From contig NC_092329.1 of the NCBI RefSeq assembly GCF_036785885.1, forward strand, positions 7,502,001 through 7,566,000: DNA of 64,000 nucleotides, written 5' to 3'. Within the stretch, counting starts at the first letter, position 1. Every line of letters begins with the position of its first letter. The position numbers and the translations under genes are program-made. Positions 37,961-50,177 of this stretch are shown here, in pieces. Source of the DNA: Coffea arabica. Its lineage: Eukaryota; Streptophyta; Magnoliopsida; Gentianales; Rubiaceae. The notes under the pieces were generated by a model. The model saw only the letters and a list, made by a program, of their open reading frames with translations. It was not told the DNA's origin and did no database searches.

Positions 37961-40323
37961 ATTGACGGAATATTAGTTTGATAGCAGCTGTTAAAGAGTA
38001 TATAAGGACGGGTTTGCTGGAGTTCGCAAGAGTACTTGTCTTTTAGAATCATTTTAGCTGACTTTGTTGAGTTTCCGCCATGGGGCTTTGTATTGTCTAA
38101 TAGGAAGGAAAGAAAAGGTTTCATATTTGACAAAGGAAGCGACCTGCTTCATTTCAGTGTATTGTAGATTAGAATTTCTTTTCACCAACTAAGGACATAA
38201 TAAGACAAGCGTTAAATGTATGTATAGCTTCAAATGATCAGCCTCTTCTTTTGAACTTAACAAACCTCTCTTGTTCATCAAAGTAGTAGTTCCCCATTCT
38301 TCACATCCTCTTCCTCTGTCGTCGTTCTGAACTTCTGTTTTGTTTGAGGTAGTTCCATTTTTTCTTATTTCCTGTTTTTCTTTGTCGCTGAAAAGATGAG
38401 AAGGGTTATCAGCCTTTGGAAGAAGTCGATGATACAACTCTGAATGATTCCCATAAGCAGACTAATCTTAGTAATAACTAAAAAGTGTGGTATAATTGAA
38501 AGTCTTATCTGCCACCGCCACCATTTGCGAGTTGCAAGTGGGATGCATGCATGGTTGGGGGAGACAAAAGGTAGAGGGAAGATCATTGTTGGGACCGAAC
38601 ACTAAAAGCAGCTTATTGATATATTATGGAGACTGGACCAACACTGCCCTTGATTGCTGCTGCTGCTGCTGCTGCTGCTAAGGGTGGACCTATCTTCTTG
38701 TTCAAGCGATCATTTACGGGAATCTTGGGTGGGGCGGGCATGGTGGCGCTGCTGCTTCTTGATAGCAATGTCCTGGCCTGGGAGTGGCGGATTTGCTTGC
38801 TTTCTTTAAGAAAATGAAATAATCATCGAAACGATGTAAGAAAGTACACTGCTACTGAAGTTGTTTCATACAGATGGGCATTGGGTAGTGAGAGATTAAC
38901 AAGGTGCGTTCAAGGAAAAATTCTATGGTCCATTGAGAACCATCCTCTCAATTTCTATCCCTTAGCGTTGATGGTAAGTCAAATTTTAAATAATTAAAAG
39001 TGTTACGATCTAAGGTCCAAACACTTATTTCATCATCAAATAGGACTGTATAATCTATTTTTGTTGCTAAATTCCTTTACTTAGGTTTTGTTGTCAACTA
39101 AAACACTGCACTAAATTGATCCAATTTGGCTGATATTTCCTCGTATGGTCCACCTTTTTGTTGGAATAGACAAGAGATAATTGGAGCAAATATAGGACAT
39201 AAACACTTTTTTTTTTTTTTTTTACATACATCACATTGTAATAAGAGATGTTACATTAATTATTTTAAATAATCTCCTACTCAAACACACTCCGTGTTTC
39301 CATTCTTCTCTCTTTTGCTTTTTCCTTTCTATCCCTTACATTTTTGTTGGAAATGATTTTTTTTAAAGTGTGAGTAAGAATTGTCGAATTTGGGATTTCT
39401 CACTTACATTCTCTCCTCCGTACCACCTAACCCATTTCTCTACCTTGTTGACATTGACTTTGAATTTTATAATTATAGTATATCTTTTCTTTACCTTTTT
39501 TTTTTTCAAAAAAATTAAAAATTGAAGGTAGCTTTCTTTGCCGTTTATTAAGCTTAGCGTGCATGATACATCATACATACAAATAAGCTAAGGTAATGGG
39601 ATTATGTATTGATGTGTGTTGTAAGTGAGCACACAAAATTTACTAGAGAAAATAATATATGTATGATTGATCAACATATAGTTTTGATACACGTCGCTAA
39701 TGCTCACACAAAATCATTTAACTTTAGTTACTTTATCTTCAAAACTATCTGTTAAACGCAACTGGATTTGTTAACTCAAGTAAAAAAGACATCTTCAGTT
39801 CTTAAAATTATTATCACTTTAACTCTCATAAGCTATAAAAAATAATAATGTTCCGTTTATTTTTTTAAAGTTATTATTTATGCACTTTATAGTAAAATCA
39901 ACTTAGCATGTTGAAAGATTTTAGATGAAAGTACTTGCCTCTCTTGTATAATTAATATATCAAAAATTTGGATTGATTCTTCTCCTTTTTTTGAACAAAA
40001 AAAAAAAGTCAAAATGTCTGTTCTTTCTTTCCCTTTTTCCATTAATACGACAAAAAACAGAGGGAGATCAAAATGAATTTGTGCACCATCTTATGGCATG
40101 GCTAACGATTTCTCAGCCCTGGAAAATTGCTACAGCCACAATCGGAATGAGCCTCGATCTTTGTTTAGGTTTATAGGAAAGGATCCAAAAGAAAAAATCT
40201 CTTCTCCAAACTCCAAAGTAAAGTAAGAGTTGGAGAAGGAACAAGAACAGCCGCTGCTGCTACGTGACCTCGATGACTAAAATGGAAGGCTCGACAGTGA
40301 AAGGTTCAAATGGACATATCAAC
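37961..40323. other. APRL 3'UTR and intergenic spacer
   Basis: The 3'UTR of the APRL gene probably covers 37961 to about 38200. The remainder is AT-rich with a T19 run at about 39206-39224. Open frames at 38189-38817 (both strands) and 39973-40176 match nothing I know. Confidence 0.45.
38654..38680. repeat. (GCT)8 trinucleotide repeat
   Basis: Perfect TGC/GCT repeat in the spacer downstream of APRL. It would read as polyalanine or polyleucine but no gene model contains it. Confidence 0.9.
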
Positions 40324-40338
40324 AAAATAGTTTAAGGG

Positions 40339-40518
40339 GCCTCCACGGGTTGCTCGGCTGGGCTTCGCGTTCTTAGTTAAGGCGCCGGTCCTGATTTCGA
40401 TTCCGCAGCTGGACAGCCTGGGGTATCTTCCTGGGGATCGGTGGAACCCGCTCTCCTCAGGATTAGAGGACTAGTCGGATGTAGGTCCGGATACCCCTAA
40501 CTGAAAACAAAAAAAAAA
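40339..40518 (+). mobile_element. Young SINE, 180 bp, with perfect 15-bp target duplication
   Basis: The element starts GCCTCCACGGGTTGCTCGG and ends in a poly(A) tail. It is flanked by identical AAAATAGTTTAAGGG sequences at 40324-40338 and 40519-40533. TTGCTCGGCTGGG resembles a Pol III A box and GATTTCGATTCCG, about 50 bp on, a B box (GGTTCGANTCC), so it is probably tRNA-derived. The exact duplication and clean tail point to a recent insertion. Its body is more GC-rich than its surroundings. Confidence 0.88.
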
Positions 40519-40533
40519 AAAATAGTTTAAGGG

Positions 40534-41571
40534 AATCTTTTACTATTCCACTAGTATTCTGTGTTCCCACCAATCAATCAATCATGAAATCCCAAATTCA
40601 ACCTCATCTCGGGCTCCTTGTGTACACACACGTTATCCATGTACCCGTGAATTCATTTTTTATCATATACATAATAATCCTTCTATTCAAAGATTACTTG
40701 TATTTTGTTACGACGAAGCACCATAAAAAAAAAAACTGTGTATTTGTTTTTGCAAAAGAAAAAATCATTATTTCTTTATGTATAAAAATAAAAACTGCAT
40801 ATTAATTTTTAGGACGACTTGATATTAATACTCACAAAAATACTTCGGACGTTCTTTTCCTTTTTTTTTTTATTATTGTAATTCCTCTCAGACTTTCTAG
40901 AACTATTGCCAGTTATTTAGATGAAAATGCTTTCTTCCCCTAACTTCATAATATTCCTTTTAACTTCTTTAATTGTAAACGGTGCAATTTTAGCAGTCAA
41001 TTGTTCCTTTTTCCCAAATAGACCAAGAAAATAACTCAATTTGTGACTAAATTGTAAAAAAAAAAAAAAACATATAGAGTAGGGGAAAAAATGAACCTGA
41101 TCTAACAAAGGATATGACAGCGGTCTGTAATTGTAGGCAATTCCGGTCCCCATGTGACCGACATGTGACAGCCCCTCCACTCCAACCAGCAGTAAAACAT
41201 CATCGTCTTCCGCAAACTAAATCCAACGGCCAGTTTTCTCCTTAGATTCCAACACCTGTGGTCCAGATTCCACCATAGAAGCTTCGGAGGTTCAGACACC
41301 TCAATACAAAGAGTTTTAACCGTCCATCGTACCCACTAATCCCGCACCAACACCTGCAACAACAACAAAAGGTACTTATCATTTCCAATGGGCCCACCTG
41401 CCCCGCGCCTCAAAAACTGTAAACAAATCTTTTTTTTTTTTTTGCCCTTTTCTTCTGTCTTTGATTTTTTGGGTCCTAAAAAGGAAGGGGATATAATCAA
41501 TAATCATTGTTGTTGTTTGTCATAACTCATAAGGAGGAAGATTGCTGAGAGGAGGGACTGAAGGGAGAGTG
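40534..41571 (+). promoter_or_regulatory. Upstream region and 5'UTR of the 14-3-3 gene
   Basis: No separate gene. AT-rich to about 41090, then more balanced DNA up to the start codon. The GA-rich stretch 41530-41571 before the ATG is probably 5'UTR. No single regulatory element is certain. Confidence 0.35.
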
Positions 41572-44500
41572 ATGGAGAAGGAAAGGGAGAAGCAAGTTTA
41601 CTTGGCTAGGCTTGCTGAGCAAGCAGAAAGATATGATGGTATTAATTCTTTCTTTGAATTTTTTTTTTCAATTTCTTTTTGTGTAAATCTTTTCTTTTGG
41701 GAAGTAGAGATTGAAGATAGAAGGTGGGTTTTGGTTAGATTGTGGTGTTGTATGGCAAAATCCCGAGCTTTATAGATTTTGGTGCTGAAATTTTAGTACT
41801 GTTTGGATGAAGGTATTCATCAGAATTTATAGATGACATGAACTTTTAGTTCAGCTTTTTGTTACCAACATGCTTTTTTTTTGGGAAGGGGGGGGGGGGG
41901 GGGTCGGGGTGTTGGGAGTGGGGATTGGAATGCTGAATTTGTACTTTAAATTGGAAAAAAATTGAATGTTTTACATATATAAATTTGGAGGACTAAAGGA
42001 AGTGCTAAACTTGTTGAACAAAAAAAGAAAAATTTTGTTGGCAAAACACATTTTTTACGTTGATTTCCAGTATATTTTTCCATGCTGTGGCTAGCGAAAA
42101 TAATCTTGAAGAGAAGTTTGTAATAAAATGCTGTGAATTCTTGTACAAACTCTTATGATGTGTTGATTCTTTTGGTAGCTTGTGAAGCGACAAGATATCC
42201 AAGTTAGAAAGATGAGGATTTGATTATTGATTGAGTGCTTAAACGGACTTAATTTTGTCGTTGCTTATTAGAGTTTTTTTGTGGATCATACAATGCTTTG
42301 GCATTTATCTGTTTGTACTCAATTTTAGTTGGAAAGTTCTAATATTGAATTTTGAAAGAGCAAGATGTGTTTTACATTGAGGTGGTTGTGTAGCCAGGAC
42401 TATAAGTAAGACTAAACTCCACATTTGAAATTGGCTTACATTTACATGACGATCCTTTTGTGGTTACTACTACAAGATATAATCAAGAGAAGTATGTAAA
42501 TGGACATGTTTCTTTGACTTATTTGAATTTATTATAGTCGATATTAGACTTTCCAGTAGAAAGTTTCATGGTTGCTTGCGGGATTCTTTACATACCTGTG
42601 GTTCCCAATTGGTCTTGATCTAGTTGGCCCTCAATAGGGTTCTAGTTCAAAGGGGCTGGATGTTATCCAATTGCTTGAATCTGACTGCCACAACCCAAAG
42701 GCTATTGGTCCTGTTTTTTTTTGTCACTCTGATGGCTTGCAAATTAAAAGGGCAGTTCTAGTCCATAGCAAGCACATCTTGACAATATGGTTACCAGTCT
42801 CTCTTTATAACTGCTGCTTAAAGCATTTTTCTTTTATTTGGCCCCAAATTGGGGCAGAATAGGAGCTTCATGAGGTCATAAAGTTCTCCATGACAAATGA
42901 ATTCTGAACTTGAACAAGTTTTGGTTTTGCCAGGTTCTTGCTAGGTTTGTGAGATCATGGTAAACTTGACAATTGTTGTTGGTCTGCATGAGGGAAATGA
43001 TGTTGATATTGAACCTACTACATCCAATTCGCCATTTGATCCTTGGAGAAGATATAACTTAGGTTTACTCATCATCTTTGATATGGCCTAACTAATGAAG
43101 AATAGAACTAACTAAATCATACTTGAAACTCAAAGGTTTTGAAGTTAAGAAATTCATTACTTGGTTTCTACTTCACTCGGGCAATCCTAGTGATCTTTGT
43201 TCATGTTCCAAACAAAAAAAGGTAAAGTAAGAGAGCAGGTAATAAAGAGAACAAATACGCAGCAGGTCTGTGCTAAAACATGAAGACAGTCTCTAGTTTT
43301 TCCTTCTCCTTGTATTGTTATGCTTTGCTTCTTGTTTTTCAGTTTTTGACTGCCTTGTCAAGGCATGTTCCAGGATAAGCCTAGCAGTAAAATTTCTGGA
43401 CAATTGTATCTTTTCAGCTGTATGAGTGGCTTGTATCTTAATATGCCTTTTATATTGTTCTTTATCATATTTCTCTATGAGCCACACCATTACCCTGTCA
43501 AGTGACAAGAATTTCAATTCTCACAGTTCTTATATGGTTTTTTTCCCCCTTTTGTTTAGAATTTGTTCTCATTATTCTCTTATTGTTCCAGAGATGGTTG
43601 AAGCAATGAAGAAAGTTGCTAAACTGGATGTCGAGCTGACAGTTGAGGAAAGGAACTTGGTATCGGTGGGGTATAAGAATGTTATTGGTGCAAGACGGGC
43701 ATCCTGGAGGATATTATCTTCCATTGAACAGAAAGAGGAGGGCAAGGGACATGACCAGAATGTGAAAAGGATAAAGGGTTACAGACAGGGGGTAGAAGAT
43801 GAGCTTATGAAGATATGCAATGATATATTGGCAGTAATAGATGAACATCTTCTTCCATCTTCCTCTACAGGAGAATCAACTGTCTTCTACTATAAGATGT
43901 GAGTTGTTACTTTTTCTGAAGTCTCATTCCTTTCAATCTCCTCTTGCCATCACATAATTCCTCCTCCAACAATGCAGAAGAACACACATCTTATAAACTG
44001 AACGTTTATATCTTTTTGTTTGGGCTTGCCCTGGTGGTGGGATTTAGTGGGCTGGACAGAAAAATACTAAAATTCAGCCTTCTTTTGTACGCATTTGTGG
44101 TATGTTTTGGAGGGGTTCAAGTGTGTTAATCTGGTTTCATTATTCTCAAAGGTTCAATCTCATTGTCAGGAGCAATTAATTACAGTATGCTGTCTAAGGT
44201 CATTGTGGTTTCTTTAATTTGACTATGTCCTTTACGAATTTCAACCTTGTGCTAGATTTCTCACTTAATTTTGTTGTTTAGGATAGAAGTTGTTTACTCT
44301 AGGAGTAGTGGTTCCCTCACTTTTCCAAAACTCATCTTAGTTTGAGAGGTGTCTGTTATCATCTAGGTGATGCTTTGGTTTTTAGAATTTGTCATTATTT
44401 CCCTCCTGTTTACGATATCCTCTAAAAATGCTTTGGGTTTGTGTACAAACTTGTAACTAAGTATTATGATTTTTTTTATTGGCTATCTTCTGTTTACCTT

Positions 44501-46862
44501 CTTATATGACTTTCTTCTCCAGGAAGGGAGATTATTACCGTTACTTGGCTGAGTTCAAAGCAGGGGAAAATCGTAAGGAGGCAGCGGATCAGTCCCTCAA
44601 AGCCTATGAGGTATTCTGAAATTAAATCTCTTTTCTAGAGTAGAAGTTTTACCTCATGAAATCTCTTTGTGTTCATACTTGGCACGAGTCTCCCATATTT
44701 TCTGTGTCATATATTTTCCAGATATATATGGTTTTAAACCTTTTCCATGTAACAGGCTGCCACTGCTTCTGCAAACTCAGATCTTCCACCTACTCATCCA
44801 ATTAGACTTGGCCTAGCGCTGAATTTCTCTGTATTTTACTATGAGATCTTGAACTCCCCTGAGAGGTTTGACAACTCTCTTATCTCTACTTGTCTCTGTG
44901 TCTGTGCATGCACCCGTGTATGCTTGTTTGTGCATGCATACATGTGCATGTTTGTGTGCATATGTTTATCCGGAAAAAGAACAAAACATCCTGAAAGCAA
45001 TCATATTTTACATGAATAGAAGTTCTCACTTGAAGGATTTGGTTCACCAAGTTTAGCTGAATCTGAGAATTGAATGTTCTACTTTTCATGCACAGCTTCC
45101 CTTTTCAAAGTGGTCTTTTCAGATTGGATCAATTATTTTACGTTAAACTTGATGTGCAACATGTCCAATAGATATTTGCTTGGGTCAACCACCAAAAAAG
45201 GAAATTGAACCGATGTACTGAAGAAATGAAGTGAATGTAATTGGAATGAGGCTAGAGTTTTTTGGAAATGGATGATAATTATTATTCCTAAAGAAGGTTG
45301 CGATCTTGACCATCAAAGAGTACCTAAAGAAACTCCTTTATTACTCATTAAATTTCACAACATTTTAGGTTGTGCATGAACCGTTGGCCCAGCAACACTT
45401 GCAGTTGTTGATTTAGTTATCTCATATCACTACATGTAAAGCTTTAGCTAGTATATGCAGTAAATAACTTGCATCTCTTTTTGGTTTTCCAAAATTCACG
45501 CTTAATGCAATTGATCATTGGACATGCAAATAAGCAAATATACAATTACAGTGCAGAATGTAGTTGTCTCATAGTGATTTGTCATGAATCAGTTTTAAGT
45601 TTTCAGCTTCACAAGTTATTTTCATCTATAGCTTAGTGTTACTTTTTGGGAGATGCACAAGCTAAGTCGCCTTCATTAGTCTGGCAGTTATATCTTGTTG
45701 GTTGTTTTGTATGATTGTAAAGCATGATCTATCTTCCACCAGGGCTTGCCACCTTGCAAAACAAGCATTTGATGAAGCTATTGCAGAACTGGATAGCCTC
45801 AATGAAGAGTCCTATAAAGACAGCACCCTAATCATGCAGCTTCTTAGGGATAATCTAACATTATGGACCTCAGATCTTCCAGAAGAGGGAGGTAAGTTGA
45901 GAAAGGGATGGAATCCTCTTTTCACTTAATCATTCTGTTTCCTGTGTGTTTTTGTTTGTTTGTTACTTTGCTTAAAGAAATGGAAAAAATACTTGCACTG
46001 AGAAGGTGTTGGAAGTGGCTTTCTGCTCCATTTAATTTATTAGAACAACAAAGAGGGAAGGAGAACAGTGGCGGAGAATCTTTTGTTTTAGCTGCATTCC
46101 TTTATACTTGATGAACCTATAATCTTTCCATCAGCCCAGCTATTTGAAGTAATACATGTAAATTGGGTTAGATATTACTATAACAACACACTATGGCTGC
46201 TTCTCATAATGATAGGAGTTGGTTTTAGGTTGCTCGAGTAATGTTGGACTAGGCTTGGAATAGTAAAATGGGAAATTTACTCATGGTTCAATGGCGCACC
46301 AGCCCTTACAACTTTTACAAGAAGAAAACTGCAGGTGAAAGGTGGTTGGGAAATTAAGAAGTGTGTATGTGCTCAGAAATATATAGTAATAAGATTGTGT
46401 GTACTTTTTACCTGAGAGAGAGAGAGAGAGAGAGAGTATGAACAGTCAAACATAGTACTGCCCAATAATTTGTAATAATTGCCATCTCAATGAATGCCTG
46501 ATGTTGGAGACCTGAAGTATATCCTAACTTGTGCTTTTATTTGGCAGGCGAGCATTCCAAAGGTGATGAGCCCCACGGTGAGGTAAGATGCTCTAGGAAG
46601 TGATTAATTCAACCCTGATTTAGAAAGAATTCAATGCAAAACGTAATGTTATGATATGAATTTCTAAACTGTCACATCTAATGGGCACAATAATCTGTGG
46701 TATATGCACAATTGGCTTGTGTAACAAAGTGGAAGCATTTCACCAACCAAAGTGTGGTTGAAGCCAAAATGTCAGCTTTAGCGTAGGCTGTTATCCTTTT
46801 GCATTTGCCATGTACTTTATGCGTTTCTCTAACCATCAATTTCTCTAATTTTCCAGAGCTAA
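41572..46862 (+). CDS. 14-3-3 protein, epsilon group (GRF10-like)
   Basis: Phosphoserine/phosphothreonine-binding adaptor that acts as a dimer on many signalling and metabolic proteins, in cytosol and nucleus. Seven coding exons in phase: 41572-41638, 43592-43898, 44523-44610, 44756-44865, 45743-45891, 46548-46582 and 46857-46862, giving 253 residues. Signature 1 [11 protein letters not shown] is at 43-53, the region [16 protein letters not shown] follows, YYRYLAEF carries the Arg-Tyr ligand pair, and signature 2 ([20 protein letters not shown]) is at 215-234. The short divergent tail is [13 protein letters not shown]. The many introns and the N-terminus [17 protein letters not shown] are typical of the ancient epsilon group, as opposed to the intron-poor non-epsilon group. 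The last exon encodes one Ser plus the stop; if its intron were kept, the protein would end GEVRCSRK instead. Confidence 0.93.
41882..41912. repeat. G-rich tract in 14-3-3 intron 1
   Basis: A run of about 16 G residues (41889-41904) followed by TCGGGGTGTTGGGAGTGGGG in intron 1; RNA from this strand could form a G-quadruplex. Confidence 0.8.
46414..46437. repeat. (GA)12 microsatellite
   Basis: Perfect GA repeat in intron 5 of the 14-3-3 gene. Confidence 0.9.
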
Positions 46863-47670
46863 CTGATATAGACGAATGATTCTTTGACGAAGTGAACCTC
46901 CTGCCCCCGAGAGCTGCTATCATGCGAAAGGTCTTATGGATGAAAGATACCTAGGTTAATGACAATTGGCTTGTACGTTGTCCATTTCCAAACCATTGTT
47001 GTTGCTTCTTGATGTAGAGATCATTGTGGTTGTGATGTGATTTTTCAATTATCCTCACAGTTTTAGTCCCTATTTCTCTTGTGCTTCTGAAGCATATACT
47101 TTCAGGGAAGCAATGAATTTCGTGTGATTTTGCACTCTCTTCCGGTATAAAACTTGTCTTAGCACAGCCTTTCCTAGGCCATTTTGGACCGGGTGGTGGC
47201 GTTTGGCCTTTCGTAGAAGGCGAAATGTCTTAGCACTCCCTTCCTTGCTTAGATTTTATCTTTATCTTCAGGTCACAGTAGTTTATTTTTGCTTAGATAA
47301 TTTAGGATGTGTTGTGGTATCTTTGAAATGGTAGTAGTTGATTAGAAGTCACTAACAAAAATAAAGGAAGAAATGTCCTGCATGAATATGATTCATCTTC
47401 CCCGTCTCCCTTCCACTCCACAAGTGGAATTTGTAAGATCTGCAGTAGCTTGATTAAAGAGACAACCATGAATGGGATATTGCTGAAAGAGCTATCCTAT
47501 CAACCATAGCTGTCAGTTATTTATTCTGGGAAACAAAATGGAGGTAGGAATTCAATAGATTAGAGCATTTTACTTGACGTTTCTAGCCTCAAAAAATGAG
47601 TTTGAACGTCAAATTTGCTTCTTTTACGTTGAAGAGGAAAGAATAAAATGCATAAACTGCGTTGGTTGTT
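46863..47670. other. Spacer between convergent 14-3-3 and hydrolase genes
   Basis: Holds the 14-3-3 3'UTR on the left and the hydrolase 3'UTR on the right. No other feature was recognised. Confidence 0.5.
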
Positions 47671-49782
47671 TCAGCCTAGGAGAAATTTTTTCAAGTGCTT
47701 GCCCAACTGCTTAGATTTTTCAAAAGCACATGCATGCCCTGTTCCTTCAAGGATTATCAGCTCAGCATTCTCTCCCAAGTGTCTGCACAAATCATGATCA
47801 TATAATTCGTCATTGCAAAATTGAGCCATTCTTTCACTCCTTAAAAACTCATCAATATTCCTAAATGCACTGCCAAAAGAAAGCAAATGAATTGCAACAA
47901 GCAAGAGGGAAAGGAGATCATACCCTTTCAATCTGCGAGCCAGTTCTACTGGAAAAACCTGATCTTTATCTCCCCATAGGATCAAAGTTGGCTGCAACAA
48001 AATTCCGAGTAGCATTACTGTATTCACTAACAGCATGCCATAACTTTTCTAACTCATGCAGTCTTTTGATTTATGTATGCATTCCTATCATGATAGATGA
48101 ACTAGCAAAATCCCTTTTAATACAAGTAACTTGAATTTCGAATTGCACGTGTAATTACAACTATTACGCTGAGCTGTGTAGAAAAGATCAATCCAAATAG
48201 TTAGGAAGTAGTTATGTACCTGAGGGATCTTTGGAAGGTCTGCAAGTTTCTTATCTAAGGGGATAGCGCGGAGCAAATCTCTCTTCTCCTCCACAAAGTC
48301 TAAGCACATCTCCTGCCCCATCACAACGCCACCAACAAATGTTTTTGTTAAATCAATAATGCATCTTAGAGAATTCTGACGCTAAATGGACAAATCATAT
48401 ATAGTATTTTGTCAGTGGTTTCACCACGTGTTTTATTATAATTCTTGTAGGGCTTAATTTTCCTAGCTGAAAAGAGACAAGAAAGCAGCACCACCCACCC
48501 ATCATAGAACTCACAGCAGAAAGACAATTGCATTATTGAGACGTGACCCGATGGTCCTGAGGAGACATCCAGACACTTTAGAAATAGAATAGTAGAAGAG
48601 AAATGGGATCACTTTTTTATCTCCCCATGGCATCCCCATAGAAGAGAAAAATGAAAATTTAGAAAAGCCCTTGTAGTCCTTTTTTTTTTTTCGGACACGA
48701 CATCTGTTGTATAACTTAATCTATTCTACACTAAGGGGGAGGGGCGGATCTAAGGAGGTCCAGGAATAATCCAGAGGGAACTAGACCCCACCAGACCAGA
48801 CGGATGGACAACACACCCGTCTGAATTTTTTTTAAGCAAACCACTTAAATGTGACATTTTGGCGGGTGGTGGTGGCCACCGGCCTTTGGGCTGGTGGTTC
48901 CTTGTAGTCCTTGAACCATCCTATCCTATCCTATATGTGGAAATTGGAGCAATCATCTTTCGACAAGATAGATAAAACAATCAAGACAGACAAATGTAAA
49001 TATAATAATAATAGCAACAACAAATTAGTGGTTGGAATATACTACTATATAGATATTATTGCCAAACTAAAAATCTATGCAAGAGATAAATATAAATGAT
49101 TTTTTCTTTTCCTTTCTTTTTGGTACGGCAAGCGTGACAAAAATGTAAAATTACTGACTTGAAGGAAGTCGTTAATCAAGCAAGAAGGCAGTGGTTTAGG
49201 TGGCTTAACAAAAGTATAACGCAGCAATTTCCTGAAAGCCTCCGGCGTCTGCGGCAACAGAATGGAGGCGGCGTCGTCCACGTTATTCACCGGAAACATC
49301 CCATCTCTAATATCCCTCTCCTCCAAACACACCGGGGAGCATATTATCACCACCTTCTCCACACAATCCTCAAACTGCAGCGCCATACTGTACGCCACGA
49401 ACCCACCGTAACTCATCCCCACCAGCCTCATTTTCTCCACCGACTTAGCCTCCATCACTCGCTTCACACACTGAGCCTGGAACGCCTCAGACCGGTCCGG
49501 CCGGGTCGTGTGTGACTCCCCGAAAAACACCAGGTCCGGCACGTAGACGTTGAAATGGGGCGTCAGGATTTTGACGGCCTCGAACCATTGCCAGACGGCG
49601 TCGGCTCCGAAGCCGTGGATGAGGACTACGTTGGGTTTGGTGGGCTTGGGGGATTTTGGGACCCAGCAGTGGATGGTGGTGCCGTCACCGAGGTCGGTGA
49701 TGGTTGATCGGAGACCCGAGCAGCTGAAGGCGGATCTAAAGCACCCCCCAGCTGATGCTGTCAAGTTAAAGCACTTGGGCAT
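47671..49782 (-). CDS. Alpha/beta-hydrolase fold protein
   Basis: Four exons on the minus strand, in phase: 49782-49159, 48312-48220, 47991-47924 and 47782-47671, giving 298 residues. Catalytic triad visible: nucleophile S124 in GMSYGG, acid D249 in LWGDKDQVFP, and H278 in GTGHACAFEK. The oxyanion loop is HGFGADAVWQW at 56-66 and the PDLVFFGES strand-turn follows. The length and layout match plant hydrolases of the At1g78210 type (about 314 residues). There is no clear transit or signal peptide. The substrate is unknown; lipase/esterase activity is an inference from the fold. The ATG at 49782 is the first in frame. The upper intron (48313-49158) contains a SINE. Confidence 0.9.
48682..48899 (-). 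mobile_element. SINE on the minus strand, in a hydrolase intron
   Basis: A 218-bp insert begins with a poly(T) run (the tail of a minus-strand element) and is flanked by identical 13-bp CCTTGTAGTCCTT sequences at 48669-48681 and 48900-48912. Read on the minus strand it starts GAACCACCAGCCCAAAGGCC; the GGCCGGTGGCCACCA that follows matches the head of the SINE at 17213 (GGCTGGTGATCACCA). It lies in intron 1 of the hydrolase gene, in the sense orientation. Confidence 0.8.
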
Positions 49783-50177
49783 CACTAACTTAACTGCTAA
49801 CTTTTCTTGAAAATTTTCACACGCACATGGACATGTTATTGTGTGTGTGTTCGAGTGTTTTTAAGGGGTATCAAGCAAAGATGTTCATTCGAAGTGGTTA
49901 ACGACAAAATAACATAGGAAGAGATGTTTGAACTTCGAAGCTAGTTTTATAGGATGTTCTTTAACTTTTTTTCTGGCAATAGGTGCAAGGAATAAGGATT
50001 GTGTCATTGTGTGGTGAAGATGGGGACAAAGGTCAAAAGTAAAAGCTGAAGGAAGGTATAGAGTTTTCAACAAGACTTTTTTGCAATTTTTCCACAAGAC
50101 TGGGGACAGATGCCCCATTTAATTTAATTGCCATACAGAACAAACCAAAATAATACTACTGTTGATCTTTATTGTAT
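49783..50177 (-). promoter_or_regulatory. Upstream region of the hydrolase gene
   Basis: The 5'UTR and promoter of the minus-strand hydrolase must lie here; there is a short GT repeat at 49841-49850. No specific element is certain. Confidence 0.35.

Noticed and set aside
38496-38817. Open frame with Cys or Ala runs over the GCT repeat
   Set aside because: The runs come from the trinucleotide repeat; there is no conserved motif or splice support.
47865-48134. Plus-strand open frame of 89 codons
   Set aside because: It lies opposite hydrolase exon 3 and its flanking introns and has no motif; taken as a shadow frame.
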